A DNA stretch of 7,018 nucleotides from Massilia sp. (GCA_003484545.1 DNCF01000281.1:1-7018), one strand, 5' to 3'; shown: positions 1 to 6,667, numbered from the stretch's first letter. The notes: generated by a model from the letters alone, not told the origin. Translations and numbers: made by a program.

Positions 1-672
1 GGCCGTGCCCGGGCGCAGCCACTGGCGCAGGACCGCGAAGCCCTCGGCGCCTTCGTCGACCTCGCAGTACAGCACCCGCGCCAGGGACAGCTCTTCGCCC
101 AGCAGGGCGCTCGCGGTGTCGAGCACGTCGTCCGGCGAATGGAGCGGGCGCAGCGCGTCGGACAGCTTCAGCTCGAGCGCGGCGCGGCGCTCGGCGCGCC
201 GGCGTTCGGTGGTTTCGAGCGCCGTGCAGTACATGCCGGCCACGCGGCCGGCGCTGTCGTGCAGGGGCGCGTACGAGAAGGTGAAATAGGCCTGCTCGGG
301 CCTGCCGCCACGCACCACGCCGACCGGCAGGTCCTCGAAGTGCACGGATTTGCCCGACAGCGCGCGGTCGATGAAGGGCACCACCTGCGACCAGGCATCG
401 GTCCAGACGCGCTGCAGGGGTTCGCCCAGCGCCCGCGGGTGGCGCTCGCCGAGAATCGGCACGTAGGCGTCGTTGTAGAGCATGCGCAGGTCGGGACCCC
501 AGCAGACGAACATCGGCAGCGCCGAGTCGAGCGCCATCGCGACCGCGGTCGCCAGTTGCGGCGGCCAGTCGTCCGGGTGTCCAAGGGGAGAGTCGCGCCA
601 GTCGTGCGCGCCGATCAGGGCGCGCAGGCCGGCGGGGGCAGCGTCAGGGCCGCCGCGCAGTATTCCGTGCAT
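1..672 (-). CDS. PAS-GAF sensory protein, N-terminal part (cut by left window edge)
   Basis: Read on the minus strand from the ATG at 672-670, an open frame continues without a stop to base 1, giving 224 residues. Residues about 24-36 carry a DWRDSPLG-type lead-in seen before PAS domains of this family. Residues about 50-155 form a PAS domain, with the landmarks FVCWGPDLRMLYNDAY (55-70), ILGERHP (73-79), FEDLP (112-116) and FTFSYAPLHD (130-139). An arginine/glutamate-rich linker follows (154-170). From about 170 a GAF-like start appears (KLSDALRPL, then RVLYCEVDE at 199-207). Proteins of this layout are usually sensor or hybrid histidine kinases, but the output domain lies outside the window, so kinase activity is inference. 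The upstream ribosome site is weak. The gene follows orn on the same strand after 89 bases. I see no signal peptide or membrane segment, so a cytoplasmic sensor is likely. Confidence 0.8.
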   Translation of the reverse strand, partial: MHGILRGGPDAAPAGLRALIGAHDWRDSPLGHPDDWPPQLATAVAMALDSALPMFVCWGPDLRMLYNDAYVPILGERHPRALGEPLQRVWTDAWSQVVPFIDRALSGKSVHFEDLPVGVVRGGRPEQAYFTFSYAPLHDSAGRVAGMYCTALETTERRRAERRAALELKLSDALRPLHSPDDVLDTASALLGEELSLARVLYCEVDEGAEGFAVLRQWLRPGTA

Positions 673-739
673 CTTGCCATTTTCGCACAAGCGCGCGATG
701 CACGTAGCACGGATGCGCGGGGCGCGCCGGCGGCGGCTT

Positions 740-753
740 GCCGCGTGAGCGGC
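740..753. other. Short GC hairpin in the orn to sensor-gene gap
   Basis: Bases 740-744 (GCCGC) and 749-753 (GCGGC) form a perfect 5-bp stem around a 4-base loop, 9 bases past the orn stop codon in the direction of orn transcription. No T-run follows on the minus strand, so it is not a classical intrinsic terminator. It could pause polymerase or protect the orn 3' end, or be chance in GC-rich DNA. The rest of the 673-761 gap is GC-rich and shows nothing else I can name. Confidence 0.3.
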
Positions 754-761
754 AGTCCGAT

Positions 762-1367
762 TTACAGCTTGATGAAGTGCTCGCGGTAGTACTTCAGTTC
801 CTCGATCGACTCGACGATGTCGGCCAGCGCCGTATGCTTCTGGTGCTTCTTGAAACCGGAGGCCAGCTCGGGCTTCCAGCGGCGGCACAGCTCCTTGAGC
901 GTCGAGACGTCGAGGTTACGGTAGTGGAAGAAGGCTTCCAGCTTCGGCATGCCGCGCGCCATGAAGCGGCGGTCCTGGCAGATCGAGTTGCCGCACATCG
1001 GCGACTTGTTGGCCGGGACGTATTGCTTCAGGAAGGCGATCAGCTGGGCTTCGGCGTCGGCTTCGGTGACGGTCGAGGCCTTGACGCGGTCGATCAGGCC
1101 CGAGCGGCCGTGCGTGCCCTTGTTCCAGTTGTCCATCTTGTCCAGGGTCTCGTCGGACTGGTGGATGGCGAATACGGGACCTTCGGCGATCACGTTCAGT
1201 TCGGCATCGGTGACGACGACGGCGACCTCGATGATGCGGTCGTTGTCCGGATCGAGTCCGGTCATTTCCATGTCGACCCAGACCAGGTTGAACTCGTTCG
1301 GACGCGGGGCGGGGTTTGCTGCGGTCGCCGGGTTGGCAGATACGGCGGATTCGGTGGCTTGTGACAT
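762..1367 (-). CDS. orn: Oligoribonuclease (3'-5' exoribonuclease, DEDDh family)
   Basis: Orn degrades RNA fragments of about 2-5 nucleotides to mononucleotides in the cytoplasm. It is known to finish c-di-GMP breakdown by hydrolysing pGpG. The 201-residue product shows the DEDDh catalytic set: D32 and E34 in VWVDMEMTG, D132 in GNSICQDRRF, and H178 and D183 in KHTALADI. These align with E. coli Orn D12, E14, D112, H158 and D163 at a constant offset of 20. The C-terminus YYREHFIKL is the family signature. The ATG at 1367 was chosen because GAGAG (1376-1372) precedes it by 4 bases; a longer frame to 1547 would cross the divergent M48 gene and adds an unrelated basic sequence. Residues 1-24 are an Ala/Asn/Pro-rich extension absent from the 181-residue E. 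coli protein. The gene is transcribed away from the M48 gene. Confidence 0.97.
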   Translation of the reverse strand: MSQATESAVSANPATAANPAPRPNEFNLVWVDMEMTGLDPDNDRIIEVAVVVTDAELNVIAEGPVFAIHQSDETLDKMDNWNKGTHGRSGLIDRVKASTVTEADAEAQLIAFLKQYVPANKSPMCGNSICQDRRFMARGMPKLEAFFHYRNLDVSTLKELCRRWKPELASGFKKHQKHTALADIVESIEELKYYREHFIKL

Positions 1368-1414
1368 AATTCTCTCTTTGCCTAAACAATCCTGCATTTT
1401 CTCACAGGCACAGA
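1368..1414. promoter_or_regulatory. Divergent orn / M48-protease promoter region
   Basis: This 47-base gap separates two start codons facing away from each other, so it and the adjoining gene ends must carry promoters for both. It is visibly more AT-rich than the flanking genes. A weak plus-strand candidate is TTGTGA (1359-1364) with TAAACA (1383-1388) at an 18-base spacing, which would put the -35 inside orn codons. No strong sigma-70 pair is visible for orn. GAGAG (1372-1376, minus strand) is the probable orn ribosome site. The existence of promoters is inferred from geometry; exact boxes are uncertain. Confidence 0.45.
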
Positions 1415-2689
1415 ATGTCTTCACTTGCGTTTTCGGTCTTGTTCGTCGTTTTCTTCGTGCTGACGCTCGGTCTGCGCTTCTGGCTGGCCAACCGCCAGAT
1501 CCGCCACGTGCTGCGCAACCGCGGCGCGGTGCCCGCCGAATTCGCACACAAGATCGCGCTCGAGACGCACCAGAAGGCGGCCGACTACACCGTCGCCCGC
1601 ACCCGCTTCGGCATCGCCGCCCTGCTCTGGGGCGGCCTGACCCTGATCGGCTTCACCCTGCTGGGCGGGCTGCACGCGATCTCGAACGCCCTGCTGCCGC
1701 TCGCCGGTCCGGGCATGCTACATCAGATCCTGCTGGTGGTCGCGTTCGCGATCGTCTCCGGTGTGCTCGACCTGCCTTTCGATTACTACCGCCAGTTCGT
1801 GCTCGAGGAGCGCTTCGGCTTCAACAAGATGTCGCGCGGCCTGTGGCTGGCCGACATGGTCAAGGGCGCCCTGCTCGGCGCCGCGATCGGCCTGCCGCTG
1901 CTGTGGGTGATCCTCAAGCTGATGGAAACCACCGGCTCGCTCTGGTGGCTGTGGGCCTGGTGCGTCTGGAGCGGCTTCCAGATCCTGATGATGGTCCTGT
2001 ATCCGACCGTGATCGCGCCGCTGTTCAACAAGTTCACGCCGCTGGCCGACGCCAGCCTGAAAGCGCGCATCGAGGGCCTGATGGCGCGCGTGGGCTTCGC
2101 CTCGAAGGGCCTGTTCGTGATGGACGGCAGCCGCCGCAGCGCCCACGGCAACGCCTATTTCTCCGGCTTCGGCGCCGCCAAGCGCATCGTCTTCTTCGAC
2201 ACCCTGATCGAGCGCCTGGCGCCCCAGGAAATCGAGGCCGTGCTGGCGCACGAACTGGGCCACTTCAAGCTGCGCCACATCGTCAAGCGCATGGTCGTCA
2301 TGTTCGCGCTGTCGCTGGCCTTCCTGGCCCTGCTCGGCTACCTGAAGGAGCAGAGCTGGTTCTACACCGGCCTGGGCGTGATGCCGCTGCTCGACGGCCC
2401 GAACGACGCCATGGCCCTGCTGCTGTTCGCGCTGGTGCTGCCGATCTTCACCTTCGTCCTCGGTCCCCTGAACGCGATCACCTCGCGCAAGCACGAGTTC
2501 GAGGCCGACGCCTTTGCCGCGAAGCACAGCAATGCGGACGACCTGGTCTCGGCCCTGGTCAAGATGTACGAAGACAATGCCTCGACCCTGACGCCGGATC
2601 CGCTGCACTCGGCCTTCTACGATTCGCATCCGCCGGCCTCGGTTCGCATCGCTCACCTGAATGCGGCGAATCTGCAGGTGCCGGCATGA
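1415..2689 (+). CDS. M48 family membrane metalloprotease (Ste24 / CAAX prenyl protease 1-like)
   Basis: The 424-residue product is a zinc metalloprotease of the inner membrane. The zinc site is HELGH at 279-283, with the third ligand in the EFEAD motif (E361, with D365 completing ExxxD). The conserved substrate-groove segment SRRSAHGNAYFSG lies at 239-251, and SHPP at 404-407 matches the family's C-terminal HP motif. About seven hydrophobic segments are visible, near residues 3-24, 64-88, 101-120, 150-170, 176-202, 288-309 and 332-352, as in Ste24-type proteases. Yeast Ste24 trims prenylated a-factor, but bacteria lack that pathway. The bacterial substrate is not established; membrane protein quality control is a reasonable inference. 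The start has only a weak upstream ribosome site (AGGCA). It is the first gene of a coupled run, and its TGA overlaps the next ATG by 4 bases. Confidence 0.93.
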   Translation: MSSLAFSVLFVVFFVLTLGLRFWLANRQIRHVLRNRGAVPAEFAHKIALETHQKAADYTVARTRFGIAALLWGGLTLIGFTLLGGLHAISNALLPLAGPGMLHQILLVVAFAIVSGVLDLPFDYYRQFVLEERFGFNKMSRGLWLADMVKGALLGAAIGLPLLWVILKLMETTGSLWWLWAWCVWSGFQILMMVLYPTVIAPLFNKFTPLADASLKARIEGLMARVGFASKGLFVMDGSRRSAHGNAYFSGFGAAKRIVFFDTLIERLAPQEIEAVLAHELGHFKLRHIVKRMVVMFALSLAFLALLGYLKEQSWFYTGLGVMPLLDGPNDAMALLLFALVLPIFTFVLGPLNAITSRKHEFEADAFAAKHSNADDLVSALVKMYEDNASTLTPDPLHSAFYDSHPPASVRIAHLNAANLQVPA

Positions 2690-3015
2690 AGCTGGCCGAT
2701 CAACATTGCGCCCACGGCGCGCCGGCGCTCGATGAAGCCGAGCTGGCGCTGCAGCTTGCCGCCCTGCCCGATTGGCGCCTGAACGGTAATCGTCTCGAGC
2801 GCGAGTACGCCTTCAAGGACTACCACGAGACCATCGCTTTCGTGAATCTTCTCGCCGCGATGATCCACACCGAAGACCACCACCCCGAACTGCGCGTGCG
2901 CTACCGCCACTGCCTGGTCGGCTGGACCACCCATTCGGCCGGCAATGCCGTGTCGATGAACGACTTTATCTGCGCTGCGAAAGCCGACGCAATCTACGAG
3001 GAACGCAGCGCATGA
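2686..3015 (+). CDS. phhB: Pterin-4a-carbinolamine dehydratase (PCD/DCoH family)
   Basis: PCD dehydrates 4a-hydroxytetrahydrobiopterin during pterin-cofactor recycling, classically alongside phenylalanine hydroxylase. The 109-residue product is of usual family size. It carries the active-site stretch EDHHPEL (63-69; H65, H66, P67), the following conserved tyrosine (Y73), and the third family histidine in TTHSAG (H83). The C-terminal helix DFICAAKADAIY (93-104) matches the family ending. The ATG at 2686 overlaps the M48 stop (ATGA), with AGGTG (2676-2680) five bases upstream, which supports this start. Another ATGA overlap links it to rsgA. No phenylalanine hydroxylase gene is in the window, so the pterin substrate or partner here is unknown. 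The symbol phhB is assigned by family and not by a phhA neighbour. Confidence 0.93.
   Translation: MKLADQHCAHGAPALDEAELALQLAALPDWRLNGNRLEREYAFKDYHETIAFVNLLAAMIHTEDHHPELRVRYRHCLVGWTTHSAGNAVSMNDFICAAKADAIYEERSA
2998..3003 (+). promoter_or_regulatory. Ribosome binding site that decides the rsgA start
   Basis: GAGGAA lies inside the last codons of the pterin dehydratase gene, 8 bases before the ATG at 3012 and 14 before the in-frame ATG at 3018. The spacing favours 3012, which also gives the ATGA overlap with the upstream stop and so fits translational coupling. Confidence 0.6.
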
Positions 3016-3899
3016 GCATGAACGGCACCATCATCGCGGCGCACGGCCGCCACTACCTGGCCGACGTCGAGGGCACGAAATACCAGTGCGTCACGCGCGG
3101 CAAGAAAACCAATGTGGCGGTGGGCGACGTGGTGCACCTGAAGCAGACCTCGAACGACCAGGCCGTGATCGAGGAGATCGCCGACCGCACCACCCTGATC
3201 TACCGCTCCGACCAATACAAGTCGAAGCTGCTGGCGGCGAACATCTCGCGCCTGTTCATCGTCGTCGCCACCGAACCGAGCTTCGCCGACGACCTGGTCT
3301 CGCGCGCGCTCGTCGCGGCCGAGGCGGCCGGGATCGAGGCCCATCTGATTCTCAACAAGACCGACGTGAAGGAGCCGCTGCCGCGCGCGCGCGAACGCGC
3401 CGCCGTCTACGGTTCGCTCGGCTATCCTGTACACGAGGTCTCGGCGAAAGCCGATCCGCAGCACGCCCTGTCCGTGCTGCAGCCGCTGCTGGCCGGCCAG
3501 CATTCGATCTTCATCGGCCAGTCGGGCATGGGCAAGTCTTCGCTCATCAACCTGCTGGTGCCGGACGCCGACATCGCCGTGCGCGAGATCTCCTCGGCGC
3601 TCGACACCGGCAAGCACACCACGACCTTCACCCGTCTGTACTGGTTGCCGGGCGGTGCGGCGATCATCGATTCGCCGGGCTTCCAGGAGTTCGGCCTGTA
3701 CCACCTGACGGAAGGCATGCTGGAGCGCGCTTTCGTGGAGTTCAAGCCTTATCTGGGCGGCTGCAAGTACTACAACTGCCGCCACCTGGCCGAGCCGCAG
3801 TGCGCGGTGCTGGAGGCGGTAAAGGACGGGAAGATCGCGAAGATGCGGCACGAGCTGTATGCGCAGCTGCTGCACGAGTCGTCGCAAACACTGTATTAG
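3012..3899 (+). CDS. rsgA: Ribosome small-subunit-dependent GTPase RsgA (YjeQ)
   Basis: RsgA binds the 30S subunit late in assembly, checks the decoding centre and releases RbfA on GTP hydrolysis. The 295-residue product has the full domain order. An N-terminal OB-fold (about 1-65) precedes a circularly permuted GTPase domain in which the G4 motif NKTD (115-118) and a G5-like SAK (144-146) come before the P-loop GQSGMGKSS (169-177), the TTT of switch I (203-205) and the G3 motif DSPG (220-223). A C-terminal zinc knuckle has C251, C256, H258 and C264 in the family spacing C-x4-C-x-H-x5-C. It is the last gene of the M48-phhB-rsgA run, overlapping the previous stop by 4 bases. The TAG stop forms part of a hairpin. 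All key residues are present and nothing looks degraded. Confidence 0.97.
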   Translation: MSMNGTIIAAHGRHYLADVEGTKYQCVTRGKKTNVAVGDVVHLKQTSNDQAVIEEIADRTTLIYRSDQYKSKLLAANISRLFIVVATEPSFADDLVSRALVAAEAAGIEAHLILNKTDVKEPLPRARERAAVYGSLGYPVHEVSAKADPQHALSVLQPLLAGQHSIFIGQSGMGKSSLINLLVPDADIAVREISSALDTGKHTTTFTRLYWLPGGAAIIDSPGFQEFGLYHLTEGMLERAFVEFKPYLGGCKYYNCRHLAEPQCAVLEAVKDGKIAKMRHELYAQLLHESSQTLY

Positions 3900-3926
3900 C
3901 AGGGCGGGCTCGGGAGCCCACCCTGC
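3899..3926 (+). terminator. Hairpin at the rsgA stop; weak terminator or processing stem
   Basis: The arms at 3899-3910 (GCAGGGCGGGCT) and 3915-3926 (AGCCCACCCTGC) pair in 11 of 12 positions, with one C/A mismatch and a 4-base loop. The stem begins with the last base of the rsgA stop codon. Downstream comes GAAAAAG instead of a T-run, so it is not a textbook intrinsic terminator. It could reduce read-through, block exonucleases, or be a processing site between rsgA and argF. On the opposite strand the sequence after the stem is also not a T-run. Confidence 0.5.
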
Positions 3927-3937
3927 GAAAAAGCCCT

Positions 3938-3943
3938 TATAAT
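3938..3943 (+). promoter_or_regulatory. Consensus -10 box (TATAAT) before argF
   Basis: TATAAT is an exact sigma-70 -10 hexamer 29 bases before the argF ATG. The position 17 bases upstream falls within the rsgA hairpin and has no TTGACA-like -35 box, and there is no TGn extension. The box sits in an inverted repeat, CCCTT at 3934-3938 and AAGGG at 3946-3950 with 7 bases between. A second -10-like GATAAT lies at 3950-3955. Promoter function is inferred; it may depend on an activator or be modulated by a protein binding the inverted repeat. Confidence 0.55.
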
Positions 3944-3972
3944 CGAAGGGATAATAGACAAGCGGATACGAT

Positions 3973-4899
3973 ATGCCAGTTTCACAACCCATCAAGCACT
4001 TCCTGCAGTTCTCCGACTTCTCCCTCGACGAGTTCGAATACGTCATCGAGCGCGCGAAGGTCATCAAGCGCAAGTTCAAGGCCTACGAGGTCTACCATCC
4101 GCTGGTCGACCGCACCCTGGTGATGGTCTTCGAGAAAAGCTCGACCCGTACGCGCTTGAGTTTCGAAGCCGGCATGCACCAGCTGGGCGGCGCCGCGATC
4201 TACCTGAACACGCGCGACAGCCAGCTCGGCCGCGGCGAGCCGGTCGAGGACGCGGGCCAGGTCATGTCGCGCATGTGCGACATCATCATGGTGCGCACCT
4301 TTGGCCAGGACATCATCGAACGCTTCGCCGCCAACTCGCGCGTGCCGGTGATCAACGGCCTGACCAACGAACACCACCCCTGCCAGGTGCTGGCCGACGT
4401 CTTCACCTTCTACGAGCACCGCGGCCCGATCGCCGGCAAGACGGTGGCCTGGATCGGCGACGCCAACAACATGCTCTACTCCTGGCTGCAGGCGGCCGAG
4501 GTGTTCGGCTTCCACCTGAACATCTCGACCCCGAAGGGCTACGAGCTGGATCCGAGCCTGGTCTCGACCCAGCGCTACACCCTGTTCGACAACCCATCGG
4601 ACGCCTGCGAAGGCGCGCACCTGGTCAGCACCGACGTGTGGACCAGCATGGGCTACGAGAAGGAAAACGCCGAGCGCATGAAGGCCTTCGACGGCTTCAT
4701 CGTCGACGCCGCCAAGATGGCGCGCGCCACGCCGGACGCCCTGTTCATGCACTGCCTGCCGGCCCACCGCGGCGAGGAAGTCGCGGCCGAGGTCATCGAC
4801 GGTCCGCAGTCGGTGGTCTGGGACGAAGCCGAGAATCGCCTGCACGTGCAGAAGGCCCTGATCGAGTACCTGCTGCTGGGCCGCATCGAGGACAAGTAA
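3973..4899 (+). CDS. argF: Ornithine carbamoyltransferase, anabolic
   Basis: ArgF joins carbamoyl phosphate to ornithine to make citrulline, the sixth step of arginine synthesis, in the cytoplasm. The 308-residue product has the carbamoyl-phosphate loop STRTR (57-61), HPCQ (135-138), the ornithine-binding DVWTSMG segment (221-227) and the catalytic HCLP (260-263). Together these mark ornithine rather than aspartate carbamoyltransferase. Length is typical for the family. The start at 3973 has a weak AGCGGA (3961-3966) six bases upstream. The stop overlaps the next gene's ATG by one base (TAATG). With argG downstream, the context supports a biosynthetic role; no arcA or arcC gene of the deiminase pathway is in view. 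I see no clear ArgR box upstream. Confidence 0.97.
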   Translation: MPVSQPIKHFLQFSDFSLDEFEYVIERAKVIKRKFKAYEVYHPLVDRTLVMVFEKSSTRTRLSFEAGMHQLGGAAIYLNTRDSQLGRGEPVEDAGQVMSRMCDIIMVRTFGQDIIERFAANSRVPVINGLTNEHHPCQVLADVFTFYEHRGPIAGKTVAWIGDANNMLYSWLQAAEVFGFHLNISTPKGYELDPSLVSTQRYTLFDNPSDACEGAHLVSTDVWTSMGYEKENAERMKAFDGFIVDAAKMARATPDALFMHCLPAHRGEEVAAEVIDGPQSVVWDEAENRLHVQKALIEYLLLGRIEDK

Positions 4900-5297
4900 T
4901 GATCGACCATACCGGCATCATCGTCGCCGACATCCAGCGCAGCCGCGCCTTCTTCGAGGCCGCGCTGGCGCCGATCGGCTACCGTTTGCTGGCCGAGATA
5001 CCGGCCGCGGTCACGCAGAGCACCGACGTTGCCGGTTTCGGCGAGCCGCCCAAGCCGGATTTCTGGATTTCCGGCGCGACCGCGGCCAGGCCGGTGAATC
5101 ACCCGCCGCTGCACGTGGCCTTCCGCGTGAAGACGCGCGCCGAGGTCGACGCGTTCTACCATGCGGCCCTGGCCGCCGGCGGGCGCGACAATGGCGCGCC
5201 GGGTCCGCGCATGCATTACCACCCGAATTACTATGGCGCCTTCGTGCTGGACCCGGATGGGCACAACATCGAAGCGGTCTGCCACGAACCCGTTTGA
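4899..5297 (+). CDS. VOC (glyoxalase/bleomycin-resistance fold) family protein
   Basis: This 132-residue protein has the paired beta-alpha-beta-beta-beta modules of the vicinal oxygen chelate fold. Module one starts with IDHTGIIVADIQRSRAFFEAAL (2-23) and module two with LHVAFRVKTRAEVDAFYHAAL (71-91), ending in the family signature DPDGHNIEAV (118-127). Plausible metal ligands are H4, H72 and E125, the usual glyoxalase-type positions. Members range from lyases and dioxygenases to drug-binding proteins, and the substrate cannot be told from sequence. The ATG overlaps the argF stop by one base and GAGGA (4888-4892) lies six bases upstream, so it is almost certainly translated with argF. Its position between argF and argG hints at a link to arginine metabolism, but that is inference. 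Confidence 0.9.
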   Translation: MIDHTGIIVADIQRSRAFFEAALAPIGYRLLAEIPAAVTQSTDVAGFGEPPKPDFWISGATAARPVNHPPLHVAFRVKTRAEVDAFYHAALAAGGRDNGAPGPRMHYHPNYYGAFVLDPDGHNIEAVCHEPV

Positions 5298-5432
5298 AGT
5301 CTTTTTTATCAACCCACCCACAACCGTATGTTTGATCGTTGGCCCTCCGCCCCGCTTGCACAGGACGGCGCTCCCCTGGGCCGGCTGACCATTTAGTCCC
5401 CTCCTCCACGTCATACCATCACTGGAACATCC
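5298..5432 (+). promoter_or_regulatory. argG leader / intergenic region
   Basis: These 135 bases separate the VOC gene from argG, far more than the overlapping junctions upstream, so a separate argG promoter or leader control is plausible. A run of six T lies at 5302-5307 with no convincing stem before it. A TTGCAC (5356-5361) resembles a -35 box but lacks a -10 at the right distance. A 22-codon frame runs from the ATG at 5328 to the TAG at 5394-5396, without a ribosome site. TGGA (5423-5426) is the probable argG ribosome site, six bases before the start. No ArgR-like palindrome is seen. Confidence 0.4.
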
Positions 5433-6665
5433 ATGAGCGACATTAAAAAAGTAGTACTCGCCTACTCCGGCGGCCTCGATACCTCCGTCATCCTGAAGTG
5501 GCTGCAAGACCACTACGGCTGCGAGATCGTCACCTTCACCGCCGACCTCGGCCAGGGCGAAGAGCTGGAGCCTGCGCGCGCCAAGGCGATCAAGTTCGGC
5601 ATCAAGCCCGAGAACATCTACATCGACGACGTCCGCGAAGAGTTCGTGCGCGACTTCGTCTACCCGATGTTCCGCGCCAACACCGTGTATGAAGGCGAAT
5701 ACCTGCTGGGCACCTCGATCGCGCGTCCGCTGATCGCCAAGCGCCTGATCGAGATCGCCAACGAGACCGGCGCCGACGCCATCTCGCACGGCGCGACCGG
5801 CAAGGGCAACGACCAGGTGCGTTTCGAGCTGGGCGCCTATGCGCTCAAGCCGGACGTCAAGATCATCGCTCCGTGGCGTGAATGGGACCTGCTGTCGCGC
5901 GAGAAGCTGCTGAAGTACGCGGAAGACGCCGGCATCGAGATCGACATGAAGCACAAGAACGGCGGCGCGCCCTACTCGATGGACGCCAACCTGCTGCACA
6001 TCTCCTTCGAAGGCCGCCACCTGGAAAACCCGAGCGCGGAAGCCGAGGAATCGATGTGGCGCTGGACCGTGTCGCCCGAGCAGGCGCCGAACGAAGCCGA
6101 GTACCTCGACATCGAATACGAGAAAGGCGACATCGTCGGCCTGAACGGCAAGCGCATGACCCCGGCCGCCGTGCTGACCGAGCTGAACCGCCTGGGCGGC
6201 AAGCACGGCATCGGCCGCCTGGACCTGGTCGAGAACCGCTACGTCGGCATGAAGTCGCGCGGCTGCTACGAAACCCCGGGCGGCACCATCATGCTGCGCG
6301 CCCACCGCGCGATCGAATCGATCACGCTGGACCGCGAAGTGGCGCACCTGAAGGACGACCTGATGCCGCGCTACGCGTCGCTGATCTATAACGGCTACTG
6401 GTGGGCGCCGGAGCGCGTCGCGCTGCAGACCCTGATCGACCACACCCAGCAGACCGTCAACGGCTGGGTGCGCGTCAAGCTCTACAAGGGCAACGTGATC
6501 GTGGTGTCGCGCGACTCGAAGACCGATTCGCTGTTCGACATGAACATCGCGACGTTCGACGAAGACGGCGGCGCCTACAACCAGGCCGACGCCGGCGGCT
6601 TCATCAAGCTGAACGCCCTGCGCATGCGCATCGCCGCCAAGGCGCGCGCAAAGCGTGGTCAATAA
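5433..6665 (+). CDS. argG: Argininosuccinate synthase
   Basis: ArgG condenses citrulline and aspartate with ATP to form argininosuccinate, the step after ArgF. The 410-residue product opens with the N-type ATP pyrophosphatase loop AYSGGLDTS (10-18). GTSIARP (93-99) and HGATGKGNDQVRFE (119-132) follow; these line the citrulline, aspartate and ATP sites in the family. The C-terminal part (about 170-400) is the synthetase and multimerisation region. Its length and N-terminus match the roughly 400-residue class rather than the longer E. coli type of about 447 residues. The frame is intact from the ATG at 5433, with a modest TGGA ribosome site. It lies downstream of argF and the VOC gene on the same strand and ends before a strong terminator, so it is the last gene of the arginine group here. 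Confidence 0.98.
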   Translation: MSDIKKVVLAYSGGLDTSVILKWLQDHYGCEIVTFTADLGQGEELEPARAKAIKFGIKPENIYIDDVREEFVRDFVYPMFRANTVYEGEYLLGTSIARPLIAKRLIEIANETGADAISHGATGKGNDQVRFELGAYALKPDVKIIAPWREWDLLSREKLLKYAEDAGIEIDMKHKNGGAPYSMDANLLHISFEGRHLENPSAEAEESMWRWTVSPEQAPNEAEYLDIEYEKGDIVGLNGKRMTPAAVLTELNRLGGKHGIGRLDLVENRYVGMKSRGCYETPGGTIMLRAHRAIESITLDREVAHLKDDLMPRYASLIYNGYWWAPERVALQTLIDHTQQTVNGWVRVKLYKGNVIVVSRDSKTDSLFDMNIATFDEDGGAYNQADAGGFIKLNALRMRIAAKARAKRGQ

Positions 6666-6667
6666 GG

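Noticed and set aside
168..584. Minus-strand 138-codon frame within the sensor gene
   Set aside because: It is out of frame with the PAS-GAF protein. The true frame, starting at 672, gives recognisable PAS motifs; this one gives Arg/Ser/Pro-rich noise.
691..718. CGCGC...GCGCG pairing and GCAC repeats between the sensor gene and orn
   Set aside because: The arms are short and of simple GC composition with a long, unpaired interior, as expected by chance in such DNA.
1368..1547. Upstream extension of orn to an ATG at 1547
   Set aside because: The extra 60 residues are basic and unrelated to Orn. They would overlap the start of the divergent M48 gene, and a suitable ribosome site precedes the ATG at 1367.
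949..3015. Plus-strand open frame of 688 codons running antisense to orn and across the M48 gene
   Set aside because: Only its last 109 codons are real (the pterin dehydratase, starting at 2686). The rest is an arginine/alanine-rich shadow kept open by high GC, in a different frame from the clear orn and M48 proteins.
5302..5307. Run of six T after the VOC gene as an intrinsic terminator
   Set aside because: No GC-rich stem could be folded immediately before it, so a terminator call is not supported.
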